Positions 46,314-55,303 are shown, numbered from the stretch's first letter. The stretch is DNA of 64,000 nt from Shinella kummerowiae (GCF_009827055.1 NZ_WUMK01000003.1:62001-126000); one strand, 5' to 3'. A program made the numbers and translations. Notes: generated by a model from the letters alone, not told the origin.

Positions 46314-47402
46314 TCAGCCCGCGATCATTTCCGTCCACTTCTGGTTCAGCCAGTCGGCCTTGGAGGTGTAGAGGTCGTAGCGCGGAATGATCGGATCGAT
46401 ATCGGAGGAAACCGCGGCGAACTCTTCGGCCGTCAGGTCGAGAAGATCACGCTTGACGGTCGGCGCGGTGCCGACCTTGCGCGACAGCAGCGCCTGGATT
46501 GCTGGCTGGCTCATATAGTTGATGAAGGTGTGAGCCTCCTCGACCTTTTGCGAGGCGCGCGACAGGGCCCAGCAACCGGAATCCATGATGCCGCCTTCCT
46601 TCGGGAAGGTCGAGCGGACCGGCTGGCCATCCTTGGCGGCAAGGCCCGTCACGTCGTGGTAGTACTGGCCCATCGGGATTTCGCCCGACTTCAGCGACTG
46701 CTCGAACTGCGCTTCGTCGCGGTACCAGAGACGCACGTTCGGCTTGACTTCAGCGAGCTTTTCAAAGGCCTTGAGCAGGCCCTCCTCGGTGTCGAGCGCA
46801 TTGGTGCCGCCGAAATGGGTTTTGGCCGTCACTTCGAGCAGGAAGGAGTTGGAGACCAGCGCCAGCAGGCCAAGCTTGTCGGCGTTTGCCGGATCCCACA
46901 GCGCGGTCCAGGAGGTCGGCGCCTCCTTGAAGACATCCGTGTTGGTGACGAGCGTGATGTACCACGCGACGGCACCGATGCCGGCGACACGGCCGTCCGG
47001 GTACTTGTTGACGAAATGGTCGATCAGGTTCGATGCGTTCGGGATCTTGGCGGTGTCGAGCGGCGCCCAGAGCTCCGTCGACTGGCCCTTCAGCATGGCG
47101 ACCTGCGACATCATCGAGACGTCGGCGGGCGCCAGACCAGCCTTGGCGGCCTGCTCGAGCTGGACGAGCCATGCCTCGCCGGTCGGCTCGGCGACCGATT
47201 CCACGGCGATACCGGTCTGCTTGGTGAACTCGGCGAAAATGTTCTTGTCGAAGGAATCTTTGAAGTAGCCGCCGTAGACGCCGACCTTCAGCGACTTGTC
47301 CTGCGCGCGCAGCACCGCCGGCATGGCAAGCAGCGAAGCGCCGGCAACGCCGGCGCCCAGCACCGCACGGCGGCTGACATTGGTCTTGAGGATGTCACGC
47401 AT
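46314..47402 (-). CDS. Pot-type periplasmic binding protein, system 2
   Basis: This 362-residue protein has a Tat-type signal ('SRRAVLGAGVAGASLLAMPA') followed by 'KSLKVGVYGGYFKDSFDKNI', the extracellular solute-binding family 1 fold related to PotD. 'GAVAWYITLVTNTDVFKEAP' and 'GGIMDSGCWALSRASQKVEE' are further landmarks. The start has AGGAGA upstream and lies 52 codons inside the open frame. It is the first gene of the operon binding protein-ATPase-permeases-nitrilase and is divergent from a LysR gene. Confidence 0.92.
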   Translation of the reverse strand: MRDILKTNVSRRAVLGAGVAGASLLAMPAVLRAQDKSLKVGVYGGYFKDSFDKNIFAEFTKQTGIAVESVAEPTGEAWLVQLEQAAKAGLAPADVSMMSQVAMLKGQSTELWAPLDTAKIPNASNLIDHFVNKYPDGRVAGIGAVAWYITLVTNTDVFKEAPTSWTALWDPANADKLGLLALVSNSFLLEVTAKTHFGGTNALDTEEGLLKAFEKLAEVKPNVRLWYRDEAQFEQSLKSGEIPMGQYYHDVTGLAAKDGQPVRSTFPKEGGIMDSGCWALSRASQKVEEAHTFINYMSQPAIQALLSRKVGTAPTVKRDLLDLTAEEFAAVSSDIDPIIPRYDLYTSKADWLNQKWTEMIAG

Positions 47403-47666
47403 AGTCGTCTTTCTCCTGTTAGGCCGACCGTTGATCCGGCCGGAGCGTTCCCATTGTCGTATTCTATGCCAGGCGCTCCGCGCCACGGAAGGGCTGAAAG
47501 CAATCGGGTCTGGATTTTCGGGAAGATTTTTGCACGCATTTGACGCATGCCGCACCATGTCCGGCGCTTGAAGCCCCCTGATTGTCCCCCGGGGCTTTGC
47601 CCTCGTTTTTTACAGTATCGTAATAAAACGCTTGGAAAAGCAATTAGCGTTGTTATAGAAATCGCC

Positions 47667-47688
47667 GTGAGAAAAACTCACATGTGAG
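47667..47688. promoter_or_regulatory. GTGAG / CTCACATGTGAG repeat, candidate LysR operator
   Basis: CTCACATGTGAG at 47677-47688 is a perfect 12-bp palindrome and a third GTGAG arm lies at 47667-47671. It ends ten bases before the LysR start codon, so binding there could repress the regulator itself while activating the divergent importer. Confidence 0.4.
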
Positions 47689-47698
47689 ATCGCCCTTC

Positions 47699-48715
47699 AT
47701 GGCCGCGCGCCTGCCACCGCTCAACCCGCTCCGCGCCTTCGAGGCGACCGCCCGTCGCGGCGCCGTTTCGGCCGCGGCACGGGAGCTGAAGGTGACGCAC
47801 GGCGCCGTCAGCCACCAGATCCGGGCGCTGGAAGAATCCCTGGGGACCGTGCTTTTCGAGCGCGGCGGAAAGCGCTTGAAGTTGACCCCGCAGGGTGCGC
47901 TGCTGCTGCCCGCCGTTACCAATGCCTTCGGCGAGATCGCGGCGGCAACGGCCCTGATGAAACAGCCGGAAGCCCATGGCGACCTCACCGTCACCTGCGT
48001 GCCGGCACTCCTCTCGCTCTGGCTGATCCCGCGCCTCAACACCTTCACCGACCAGTATCCCGGCGTGCGTGTCACCCTGATCGCCTCCAACGATCCGGAC
48101 CACCTGCGGTCTCTCGATACGGATGTCTGCATGCTCTACGGCGACGGCAACTGGCCGGACTGCTGGACGCGGCTCTGGTCGCGTCTCAAGCTTTTCCCGG
48201 TCGCCAGCCCGACGCTGCTCAACAGCCGGCCACTGCGTTCCGTACGCGACCTTGCCGATCACACGCTGTTCCATGGCGACGACGGCAGGGAATGGAACAC
48301 CTGGCTGGCGGCGGCGGATGCGCTCGACATGGTGCGCGGCCGCCAGCACTTCATGAGCGATGCCCGTCTTTCCACCGAGGCCGCGCTGCATGGCCAAGGA
48401 ATCGCGCTCGGCGATACGATCACTGCCAGCAACCTGATCGCCCGTGGTGAACTCGTCGTGCCGTTCGACCTGACGGTGCCGGCCAATGATGCCTTCTACG
48501 TCGCATGCCGACCGGCGGCCCGCCAGGCGCCCCTCGTAAAGGTGTTCCTCGACTGGCTCTTCGCCGCACTGGAAGAAACCCTGCCAGAACCGCAGGCCTC
48601 TGCCCGCACGCATCTGCGCGGGCGCGGCAGCCGTCTGGTCGAGCCCCATCGTCCGGTTTCGGCCCCGGCCAAGCGCCGGACCACCGCCACCCCCCAACGC
48701 AAGACCCGCGCCTGA
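47699..48715 (+). CDS. LysR-family regulator (GcvA-like)
   Basis: This 338-residue protein opens with 'LPPLNPLRAFEATARRGAVS' and 'VTHGAVSHQIRALEESLGT', the GcvA-type HTH, followed by the effector domain ('TVTCVPALLSLWLIPRLNTF', 'VCMLYGDGNW', 'GIALGDTITASNLIARGELV'). A basic tail of ~40 residues rich in R, P and T extends past the family's usual end. Its stop overlaps the aminotransferase start (TGATG), so the two are coupled; together they are divergent from the second Pot-type importer. Confidence 0.92.
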   Translation: MAARLPPLNPLRAFEATARRGAVSAAARELKVTHGAVSHQIRALEESLGTVLFERGGKRLKLTPQGALLLPAVTNAFGEIAAATALMKQPEAHGDLTVTCVPALLSLWLIPRLNTFTDQYPGVRVTLIASNDPDHLRSLDTDVCMLYGDGNWPDCWTRLWSRLKLFPVASPTLLNSRPLRSVRDLADHTLFHGDDGREWNTWLAAADALDMVRGRQHFMSDARLSTEAALHGQGIALGDTITASNLIARGELVVPFDLTVPANDAFYVACRPAARQAPLVKVFLDWLFAALEETLPEPQASARTHLRGRGSRLVEPHRPVSAPAKRRTTATPQRKTRA

Positions 48716-49905
48716 TGTCAACGGAAATGACCATGCCTCGCTTCAATCCGCTCGTCGAAACCCTCACCGCCCCGCCCATCCCGTCGGTTTTCGCCTGGGG
48801 CGATGCCTATGACGGCCGCAGTGGCCCGATGATCGATTTCTCGCAGGCCGTGCCTGGCTATCCCCCGCACCCGGACATGTTGCGCCTGCTTGGCGAATAT
48901 GCCGCTTCGCGCGCCTATACCGGCTATGGACCGATCGAGGGCGAGGATTCGTTGCGCACCGCCTATGCGGCGCATGTTTCCGAGAGCTATGGCACGTCGC
49001 TTTCCGCCGGCAATATCCATGTGACGGCCGGCTGCAACCAAGCCTTCATCTGCGCCGCCATGGCGGTGGCCGGCGCCGGCGATGCCGTGCTGATGACGGA
49101 CCCCTACTATTTCAACCAGGAAACCACCCTCGCCATGCTGGGCATCCAGACCCGGTTCGCCGCCTGCGATCCGGCAAAGGGTTTCTTGCCTGATGTCGCG
49201 ACGCTCGCCGCCGGCATCACGCCGGATGTGCGCGCCGTCGCCCTCGTCTCGCCCAACAACCCGACCGGGGCCGTCTATCCGCCGGAGCTGCTTGCGGCCA
49301 TCTACGACCTCTGTGCCGCACGCGGCGTCTGGCTGATCCTCGACGAGACCTATCGCGATTTCCTGCCGGCCGGCGCGGGGCGTCCGCACGACCTGTTCGG
49401 CCGGGCGGGCTGGGAAAACACGCTCATCAGCCTCTACAGCTTCTCGAAATCTTTCTGCATTCCCGGCCATCGCCTCGGCGCGATCACCGCCGGCACTGCT
49501 GTTGTCGAGCAGGTGGCGAAGATCATGGACAACCTGCAGATCTGTCCGCCGCGATCTGCCCAGGCCGCCGTCGCCACCGCCCTGCCCCTGCTTGCCGATT
49601 GGCGCGAGGAGAACCGCCGCGAAATCGCGCGGCGCGTCGAAGGCCTGCTCTCCACCATGGCCGCCGTACCCGCCTGGCGCGTCGGCGCCGTCGGCGCCTA
49701 TTTTGCCTTCATCGGCCACCCGTTCGGCAAAACGCCGTCCGCCATCGTGGCCGAGCGCCTTGCCAAGGAAGCCGGCGTCCTTTGCCTGCCAGGCAGCTAT
49801 TTCGGCGCTGGGCAGGACGGGTATCTGCGCTTCGCTTTTGCCAATGCCGACGTTGCGACGATCGCTCTCCTCAAGGATCGGCTCAATCGGTTCGTCCTTG
49901 GCTGA
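48715..49905 (+). CDS. PLP-dependent aminotransferase (class I/II)
   Basis: This 396-residue enzyme is a fold-type I aminotransferase: 'VTAGCNQAFICAAMAVAGAG' near 107 (cofactor phosphate region), 'VALVSPNNPTGAVYPPELLA' near 175, 'WLILDETYRDFLP' near 205 with the PLP aspartate, and Lys245 in 'SLYSFSKSFCIPGHRLGAI'. An in-frame ATG four codons later is possible. Co-transcription with the LysR gene and proximity to a nitrilase-family amidase suggest that it deaminates the imported compound or its product. Confidence 0.93.
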   Translation: MSTEMTMPRFNPLVETLTAPPIPSVFAWGDAYDGRSGPMIDFSQAVPGYPPHPDMLRLLGEYAASRAYTGYGPIEGEDSLRTAYAAHVSESYGTSLSAGNIHVTAGCNQAFICAAMAVAGAGDAVLMTDPYYFNQETTLAMLGIQTRFAACDPAKGFLPDVATLAAGITPDVRAVALVSPNNPTGAVYPPELLAAIYDLCAARGVWLILDETYRDFLPAGAGRPHDLFGRAGWENTLISLYSFSKSFCIPGHRLGAITAGTAVVEQVAKIMDNLQICPPRSAQAAVATALPLLADWREENRREIARRVEGLLSTMAAVPAWRVGAVGAYFAFIGHPFGKTPSAIVAERLAKEAGVLCLPGSYFGAGQDGYLRFAFANADVATIALLKDRLNRFVLG

Positions 49906-49932
49906 CCCGGCGTTTATGACCGGTTGAATAAC

Positions 49933-49960
49933 GCGCTCCTGAAATAACGGTCGGGAGCGC
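49933..49960. terminator. Bidirectional hairpin between convergent genes
   Basis: GCGCTCC and GGAGCGC form a 7-bp stem around a 14-nt loop, midway between the aminotransferase and the amidase stop codons. Confidence 0.4.
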
Positions 49961-49979
49961 AGGTCAGGGTATCATTCCA

Positions 49980-50963
49980 TCAGCCGATCAACGAGGAATT
50001 GACCCAAAGGTCGTCAAGTGCGATCCGCGACCAGTTACCGGATGTCTCGTGGACATAGACGGTCTCGCCCTTCATGAAGCTCCGCAGGATTTCGAAAGAG
50101 GTTCCGGGACCGGCACGCCCTTTTGAATCGTCGGTGTTCACGGTGCGCTGGGTGACAGGCTTGACCCATTTTCCATAGACCCAGTACTCCTTCGAATTAG
50201 CGATCTTGTACCAGCCGTTCTCTTCACGGAACACGCGGATGATCGCGCCGGTCTCCAGCGGCCCCTGTGTTGCGGCAAGAGCGGCCGAGGCGCTTGACGA
50301 AACCCGGACATTCAGCGTGTCGGAAACAACGACACCGTAGGTGGGCGTTGCAACCGATGGCGCGAATGGCACGCCGGTCAAGGCCTGCTCGACGAGCGGG
50401 AGGAAGTTGTTCCGGCAGTCGGCAACAGTGTTGCCGCCGAAGAATGCCGTGCCGGGGCAAGTTTTCGTGACCCCCGTGCCGTTCGTCCGCTGACCCGTGT
50501 TGAGATCGTACCAGTGATGGTAGACGATGTTGTTGGTGTTCACCGGAGCAAGGCTGAAGCGGCGAACCAACGCGGCAGTGGCTTTGACGATCGCCTCCTT
50601 CTGCGCGTCGGTCATCTGGTCCTGTCCCGTGTCAAAGTCGCCGACATTCTCGATGCACACCGACCGGCTGTTGTTGCCATAGATACAGGCCGGCGTGTTG
50701 TTCATCGGCCGGCCGGTAACGATCATGCCATCCGGAAAAATGGAAAGGTGCTGGCCGATATCCGCCCAGCCATTGTGGCCGATGTGGTGATCACGCATAC
50801 CCTTCTGCATTTCGAAGTGGTTGTTGCCTGTAAACTGCGCATAACGAGGGCTCCAGGTGTGATGTTCCTGCACCTTGTCGACCACGCGGCTTACCGAGAT
50901 CGTGCCCAGCCATTGCTCGAATTCTGTGAGGGTAAAACGCGTAAAGCCGTACTTCGTATCCAT
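49980..50963 (-). CDS. N-acetylmuramoyl-L-alanine amidase (PGRP type) with two SH3-like domains, no signal peptide
   Basis: This 327-residue protein has an Amidase_2/PGRP domain at residues ~30-200: histidines in 'QEHHTWSPRY', 'MRDHHIGHNGWADIGQHLSI', 'YHHWYDLNTG', and a late cysteine in 'VTKTCPGTAFFGG'. Two SH3-like segments follow ('VVVSDTLNVRVSSSASAALA' and 'KGRAGPGTSFEILRSF'). The ATG chosen has GGAGGGG directly upstream. There is no signal peptide or membrane helix, so it resembles a phage-type endolysin or an effector more than a housekeeping amidase. No phage or secretion genes are visible nearby. Confidence 0.88.
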   Translation of the reverse strand: MDTKYGFTRFTLTEFEQWLGTISVSRVVDKVQEHHTWSPRYAQFTGNNHFEMQKGMRDHHIGHNGWADIGQHLSIFPDGMIVTGRPMNNTPACIYGNNSRSVCIENVGDFDTGQDQMTDAQKEAIVKATAALVRRFSLAPVNTNNIVYHHWYDLNTGQRTNGTGVTKTCPGTAFFGGNTVADCRNNFLPLVEQALTGVPFAPSVATPTYGVVVSDTLNVRVSSSASAALAATQGPLETGAIIRVFREENGWYKIANSKEYWVYGKWVKPVTQRTVNTDDSKGRAGPGTSFEILRSFMKGETVYVHETSGNWSRIALDDLWVNSSLIG

Positions 50964-51223
50964 GGAAGCCCCTCCGTGGAATGGACGGTTGATGTCGAAC
51001 CGATGCGAAACATCGCCGCCAACGCAATGCATGGCGGTCCCCGAAATCAATTTTCTGCGGGCACAAACAGGCAAGCCCGCGTCGTCAAACCACGGCGCGA
51101 GAACTCTGGACCTGCTTTTTGTATATTAGCGGGCAGAATATCATTCTGCTTCGGGACCGCAATCTTTAATTGATTAAGCGCTTGGAAAAACGCACGCAGA
51201 CGTCAGTAAAAAATCTCAGCGTT

Positions 51224-51616
51224 TCAGAGACGGACCGAGAGATGTTCGTGCACGCCGAGCCATCGGCCTGCCGGATCGCGTGAGAAAACAATGGTCTCGC
51301 GCTCGTTGTTCGTCATCGTCTCACCACCCATCGAGATCTCGGTCTCGACGGCGTGGGTGAAGATCGCGACGTCGCCGAGGAGTTGGATTTGGCGGTCCGT
51401 CGAGCGGCAGCCGAGCACGCGAAACCCGTCACGGCTCTCCCAGAGCGCCCACTCTTCTTCGTAGGCGGCGCGATCTTCGAGCATGTGGTCGAGATTGTGG
51501 AAGAGGAAGGTCGCCGTGGGTGCGAAAGCGGCGAAATAGGCGTCGCGGTCGTGCCGAGCGAAGGCGCTGACCAGGGCATCGGCAGCGGAAAGCACAGCGG
51601 ATTCCGTTTCAGTCAT
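51224..51616 (-). CDS. SnoaL-like / NTF2-fold protein
   Basis: This 130-residue protein has the small alpha+beta cone fold of SnoaL/DUF4440 proteins: 'SAFARHDRDAYFAAFAPTAT' near 17 and repeated strands such as 'VLGCRSTDRQIQLLGDVAIF' and 'TIVFSRDPAGRWLGVHEHLS', the usual ending. GAGGA precedes the start. It lies eight bases after the TetR gene and is co-transcribed with it. Members act as small isomerases, hydrolases or binding proteins; the role here is unknown. Confidence 0.83.
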   Translation of the reverse strand: MTETESAVLSAADALVSAFARHDRDAYFAAFAPTATFLFHNLDHMLEDRAAYEEEWALWESRDGFRVLGCRSTDRQIQLLGDVAIFTHAVETEISMGGETMTNNERETIVFSRDPAGRWLGVHEHLSVRL

Positions 51617-51623
51617 GCGTTCC

Positions 51624-52250
51624 TCAGACAATCTTGATGCTGTTGATAAGCGCGGCAATCGGCGCGTGCTGAGCGTTCACCCGCGCCTTCAACTCTTCCA
51701 GCGGCATGGCGTCGACCTTGCAGAACTCGACAAACATCATGTTGAGATTGTTGAAGAAAACCTCACCCATGGCCTTTGCGTCCACGCTGGCATGGACCAC
51801 GCCGCGCACCTGCAATGTCTCAATCAGGCGGACGACCTGGGCGCAGAGCTGGCCATCGAGGTCCGTGTAACGCCGGGAAAGCGGCGTGTCCGGCTGCTGG
51901 ATCGAGATCGCCATCGCGGTGCGCCACATCTCCTTGGAGAGATAGTAGAGTGAATGGTCGTAGTACTGCTCGATCAGCGTACGCAGTGCCTCGGCAACGT
52001 TCAGCGGCGGATTGGCGACGATGCGGGCGCCGGCCTCCAGCACTTCCGTGACCTCCATCGCCACGGTCGCGACGAGGATGTCGCCCTTGTTCTGATAATA
52101 GTTGTAAAGCGTGCCGACGGAGACTTCGGCCATCTCAGCGATGTCCTCGATGCGGGCGCTGTCATAGCCCTGTTCGCGAAACAGCGTGGTCGCGGATTCG
52201 AGAATGCGGCGTGTCTTGTCCGCCTTCTGTTTTGCACGCAATCCGGCCAT
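51624..52250 (-). CDS. TetR-family transcriptional regulator
   Basis: This 208-residue protein has the TetR N-terminal HTH ('RRILESATTLFREQGYDSAR', 'VSVGTLYNYYQNKGDIL') and a helical ligand domain. It is divergent from the third Pot-type importer and probably represses it from the palindrome at 52298-52309, responding to the imported compound. Confidence 0.94.
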   Translation of the reverse strand: MAGLRAKQKADKTRRILESATTLFREQGYDSARIEDIAEMAEVSVGTLYNYYQNKGDILVATVAMEVTEVLEAGARIVANPPLNVAEALRTLIEQYYDHSLYYLSKEMWRTAMAISIQQPDTPLSRRYTDLDGQLCAQVVRLIETLQVRGVVHASVDAKAMGEVFFNNLNMMFVEFCKVDAMPLEELKARVNAQHAPIAALINSIKIV

Positions 52251-52297
52251 GGAACCCTCCGTTGGAATCTCCTCAAAAATGAGATTGACTTAAAAAA

Positions 52298-52309
52298 TGA
52301 ACTCGTTCA
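52298..52309. promoter_or_regulatory. Candidate TetR operator
   Basis: TGAAC-TC-GTTCA is a perfect inverted repeat with a 2-bp centre in the 126-bp divergent region between the TetR gene and the importer operon. Confidence 0.45.
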
Positions 52310-52376
52310 ATCTTTTTCTCAAGGCACCGCAACGAGTGCCATCCGCCAAGGCTGAAAGCCTGCACCAGAGGGAAAG

Positions 52377-53456
52377 ATGATGAACAAAACCGTTTCTGGC
52401 GGTCTGCGCCGCCGCACGCTTCTCGCCACAGCAACCGCCATCGCCCTGTCACCGGTCGCCGCGCAGGCGCAGGACGAGTTGAATGCGCTGGTCTGGTGCG
52501 ACCACACCGATCCGGCGCTGGTCGAACCCTTCGAGAAGGCCAACAACGTCAAGGTCAATCTCAAGGAATATGAAGGCACGGGTGCCGCCATCTCGATCAT
52601 CGAGCAGTCCCGTCCCGGCGACTGGGATGTGCTGGTGATCGACGCCGTCGACGTGCCGCGCGCCATCGACATGGATATTCTCGGCGAAATGCCGGCCGAC
52701 AAGCTGCCGTTGAACGACCTTTTCCCGGAAGTGCGCATGGACGCGACGACCACCAAGGACGGCAAGGTCTATGCCGTCACGGAAAAGTTCGGCTACAACA
52801 CGATCTCCTACGACAAGACGAAGGTCGATCCGGCCGACATGGACGACCTCTCGGTCATCTGGTCGGAAAAGTATAAGGGCCGGATCGCGCTCTATGATTA
52901 CTACCTGCCGATGGTCGGCCTCACCGGCGTCGGCATCGGCAAGAAGACGGCCGACCTGAAGCAGGATGACCTGCCGGCGATCAAGGAAAAGCTGTTCGAG
53001 ATGAAGAAGGTGGCGCGCCAGGTGAGCGACGTCGTCGCCTCGCAGACCGCGCTGGCGACCGGCGAAGTCGATATCGTTGTTGGTGGCGGCGAGTGGCTGA
53101 CGGCCGGCCTTTCCGCGGAAAAGCCGAATCTCGACTGGACCATTCCCAAGCAGGGCGCGCTGCGCTGGGCGCAGTCGATCGGCGTCTTCAAGGATTCGGA
53201 AAAGCAGGATCTTGCGCTGAAATTCGTGCAGTACATCGTCAGCCCTGAGGGCCAGGCACGGCTTGCCACCTCCTCCTGCTACTGGGCGATGCCGGCCAAT
53301 GCCAAGGCCGGCGCACATCTCACCGATCTGCAGAAGGCGGCGTTGCGCTGGGATAAGCAGCCGGAATACCTGAAGAACTCGCAGCTCTATCCGGTGGCGG
53401 ACTCCGACATGGACGCGGCGATGCAGGATGTCTGGACGGAGATGCTGCAGCAGTAG
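52377..53456 (+). CDS. Pot-type periplasmic binding protein, system 3
   Basis: This 359-residue protein has a twin-arginine-like signal ('GLRRRTLLATATAIALSPVA') and the PotD-like fold ('ELNALVWCDHTDPALVEPFE', 'PGDWDVLVIDAVDVPRAIDM', 'IVVGGGEWLTAGLSAE'). First gene of a six-gene operon; a 191-bp gap holding an inverted repeat separates it from the permeases. Confidence 0.92.
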   Translation: MMNKTVSGGLRRRTLLATATAIALSPVAAQAQDELNALVWCDHTDPALVEPFEKANNVKVNLKEYEGTGAAISIIEQSRPGDWDVLVIDAVDVPRAIDMDILGEMPADKLPLNDLFPEVRMDATTTKDGKVYAVTEKFGYNTISYDKTKVDPADMDDLSVIWSEKYKGRIALYDYYLPMVGLTGVGIGKKTADLKQDDLPAIKEKLFEMKKVARQVSDVVASQTALATGEVDIVVGGGEWLTAGLSAEKPNLDWTIPKQGALRWAQSIGVFKDSEKQDLALKFVQYIVSPEGQARLATSSCYWAMPANAKAGAHLTDLQKAALRWDKQPEYLKNSQLYPVADSDMDAAMQDVWTEMLQQ

Positions 53457-53472
53457 GAGGCTGAGGGGATGT

Positions 53473-53612
53473 GTGGATCCTCGGGTCAAGCCCGAGGATG
53501 ACGAAAGAGGGGAAGATGCCGGGTTCCGGCTCTCCCCCGCATGCCGCACCGTCTTGTGGTCTCGCCACGCCTCCTCCCCTCCGTCATCCTCGGGCTTGAC
53601 CCGAGGATCCAC
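53473..53612. repeat. Inverted pair of 31-nt repeats between binding-protein and permease genes
   Basis: The 31 bases at 53473-53503 return as an exact reverse complement at 53582-53612; each arm contains its own palindrome (CCTCGGG/CCCGAGG). The 78 bases between are not coding. The arms resemble interspersed repeats of rhizobial genomes. In the message the pair could form a very long hairpin that protects the binding-protein transcript. Confidence 0.8.
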
Positions 53613-53647
53613 ACTCCGAGCACTTACGAGCAGGGAACCTCACACCC

Positions 53648-54511
53648 ATGACCGCCACAGCCCTGGAACGCGCGGAACGCCGCAAGGCCTGGGCCTTTGC
53701 CCTGCCAGCGTTGCTCTGGACGGGGTTCTTCTTCCTCGTGCCCTTCGCCTACATGGCGGCGATCAGCCTCTGGACGCGGCAGGGACGAGAGATCGTCGCG
53801 ACCTGGACGCTCGACAACTACATCGCCTTCTTCGAGAAGGCACATCTCTTCAAGGGTCTCGTCGTCTCACTCGAGATCACCGCGATCGTCACCGTGATCT
53901 CCATCGTCCTTGCCTACCCGCTTGCCTGGATCATCGCGGAACGCGTGCCAAAGACCTGGCAGCGCTTCGCCCTCATCATGGCGATCCTGCCGTTCTGGAC
54001 CTCCTATGTGGTGCGCTCCTATTCATGGCTGCTGGTGCTGTCCAAAGGCGGTGTCGTCAACCAGGCGCTGCTCTGGCTCGGGGTGATCGCCGAGCCGCTC
54101 GAGCTTTCGGCCAACCGTACCGGCACGGTCATCGGCTTCGTGCACTTCTTCGTCATGCTTTTGACGCTGACGATCTATGCCAATCTCATCCAGCTTTCGC
54201 CGAATTACCGCCGCGCCGCCGCCGACCTTGGCGCCAACGCCTTCCAGACCTTTTGGCATGTCGTGCTGCCGCTGACGCTGCCGGGCGTCATGGTCGGCGC
54301 GTTCCTCACCTTCGTTTTGTGCATCGGCGACTACATCACGCCGCAGATCCTTGGCGGCAACAATGAGCTGGTATTGCCGCAGGTCATCATGTTGCAACTC
54401 GGCCGACGGGCGGATTTCCCGATGGCGGCCGCGATGTCACTGGTGCTGATGGCCATCGTCACACTTGCCTACATCGCCTGCGCACGCTGGCTGAAGATGG
54501 AGAGGACCTGA
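53648..54511 (+). CDS. Polyamine-type ABC importer permease (PotB-like), system 3
   Basis: This 287-residue membrane protein has 'ALPALLWTGFFFLVPFAYMA' as first helix, 'MAILPFWTSYVVRSYSWLLV', and the EAA-type loop 'RAAADLGANAFQTFWHVVLP', with 'FLTFVLCIGDYITPQILGG' after it. Three bases separate it from the next permease gene. Confidence 0.94.
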   Translation: MTATALERAERRKAWAFALPALLWTGFFFLVPFAYMAAISLWTRQGREIVATWTLDNYIAFFEKAHLFKGLVVSLEITAIVTVISIVLAYPLAWIIAERVPKTWQRFALIMAILPFWTSYVVRSYSWLLVLSKGGVVNQALLWLGVIAEPLELSANRTGTVIGFVHFFVMLLTLTIYANLIQLSPNYRRAAADLGANAFQTFWHVVLPLTLPGVMVGAFLTFVLCIGDYITPQILGGNNELVLPQVIMLQLGRRADFPMAAAMSLVLMAIVTLAYIACARWLKMERT

Positions 54512-54514
54512 ACG

Positions 54515-55303
54515 ATGCGGCACCTCACCACGGCGCTCGCCGCGACCTATGCGGGCCTGCTCTATCTCTTCATCTTCCTGCCCGTCATCGTGCTGGTGTT
54601 GTTCTCCTTCCAGGACGGCACGCTGCCGGTGCCGCCGCTGAACGGCCTGACGCTGCGCTGGTATGAGGCGATCTTTGCCGATGGCAAGCTGATGGCGGCC
54701 CTCGGTAACTCGCTGATCGTGGCGATCCTTTCATCGGCCGTCGCCTGCATCCTCGGTTTTCTCGCCGCCTATGCCTTTGCCCGCTACACGCTGCCGGCCT
54801 CCGGCCTGCTGCGCGGCCTCATCGTCGCACCGATGACAGTCAGCACGCTCATCATCGGCCTCGGCCTGCTTTCAGTGCTCAACCTCACCGGCATGCGGCT
54901 CTCGCTCCTCACGGTCGGCATCGGCCATGTGGTGATCAACCTGCCGCTCTGCTTTGCCATCATCTATGCCTCAATGGGCGGACATCAGGTGAATATCGAG
55001 CGGGCGGCGCGTGACCTTGGCGCGAAGGACTGGCAGGTCACGCTGCTCGTCACGGCACCCATGCTCGCTCCATCGATCCTCGCCGCCTTCTTCCTTTCCG
55101 TCACGTTCAGTTGGGACGAGTTCATCGTCGCCTTCCTGCTGTCGCGCTTCGACGTGACGCTGCCCGTTGAAATCTGGAGCATGCTGCGCTCCGGCCTCGA
55201 CCCTCGGACCAACGCCATCGGCAGCGTCGTCTTCCTCGTCTCGGTCGCGTTCCTGATCATCATGGAACTCGCCGTCTTCCGCAAAACCGGGAAATCCTCA
55301 TGA
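54515..55303 (+). CDS. Polyamine-type ABC importer permease (PotC-like), system 3
   Basis: This 262-residue membrane protein has 'LLYLFIFLPVIVLVLFSFQD', 'VAPMTVSTLIIGLGLLSVLN', the EAA-type loop 'ERAARDLGAKDWQVTLLVTA' and 'FFLSVTFSWDEFIVAFLLS'. Its stop overlaps the ATPase start. Confidence 0.94.
   Translation: MRHLTTALAATYAGLLYLFIFLPVIVLVLFSFQDGTLPVPPLNGLTLRWYEAIFADGKLMAALGNSLIVAILSSAVACILGFLAAYAFARYTLPASGLLRGLIVAPMTVSTLIIGLGLLSVLNLTGMRLSLLTVGIGHVVINLPLCFAIIYASMGGHQVNIERAARDLGAKDWQVTLLVTAPMLAPSILAAFFLSVTFSWDEFIVAFLLSRFDVTLPVEIWSMLRSGLDPRTNAIGSVVFLVSVAFLIIMELAVFRKTGKSS

Noticed and set aside
53460-53640. Inverted repeat as ends of an insertion sequence
   Set aside because: The 78 bases between the arms are too short for a transposase and no target duplication is evident; an interspersed repeat pair fits better.
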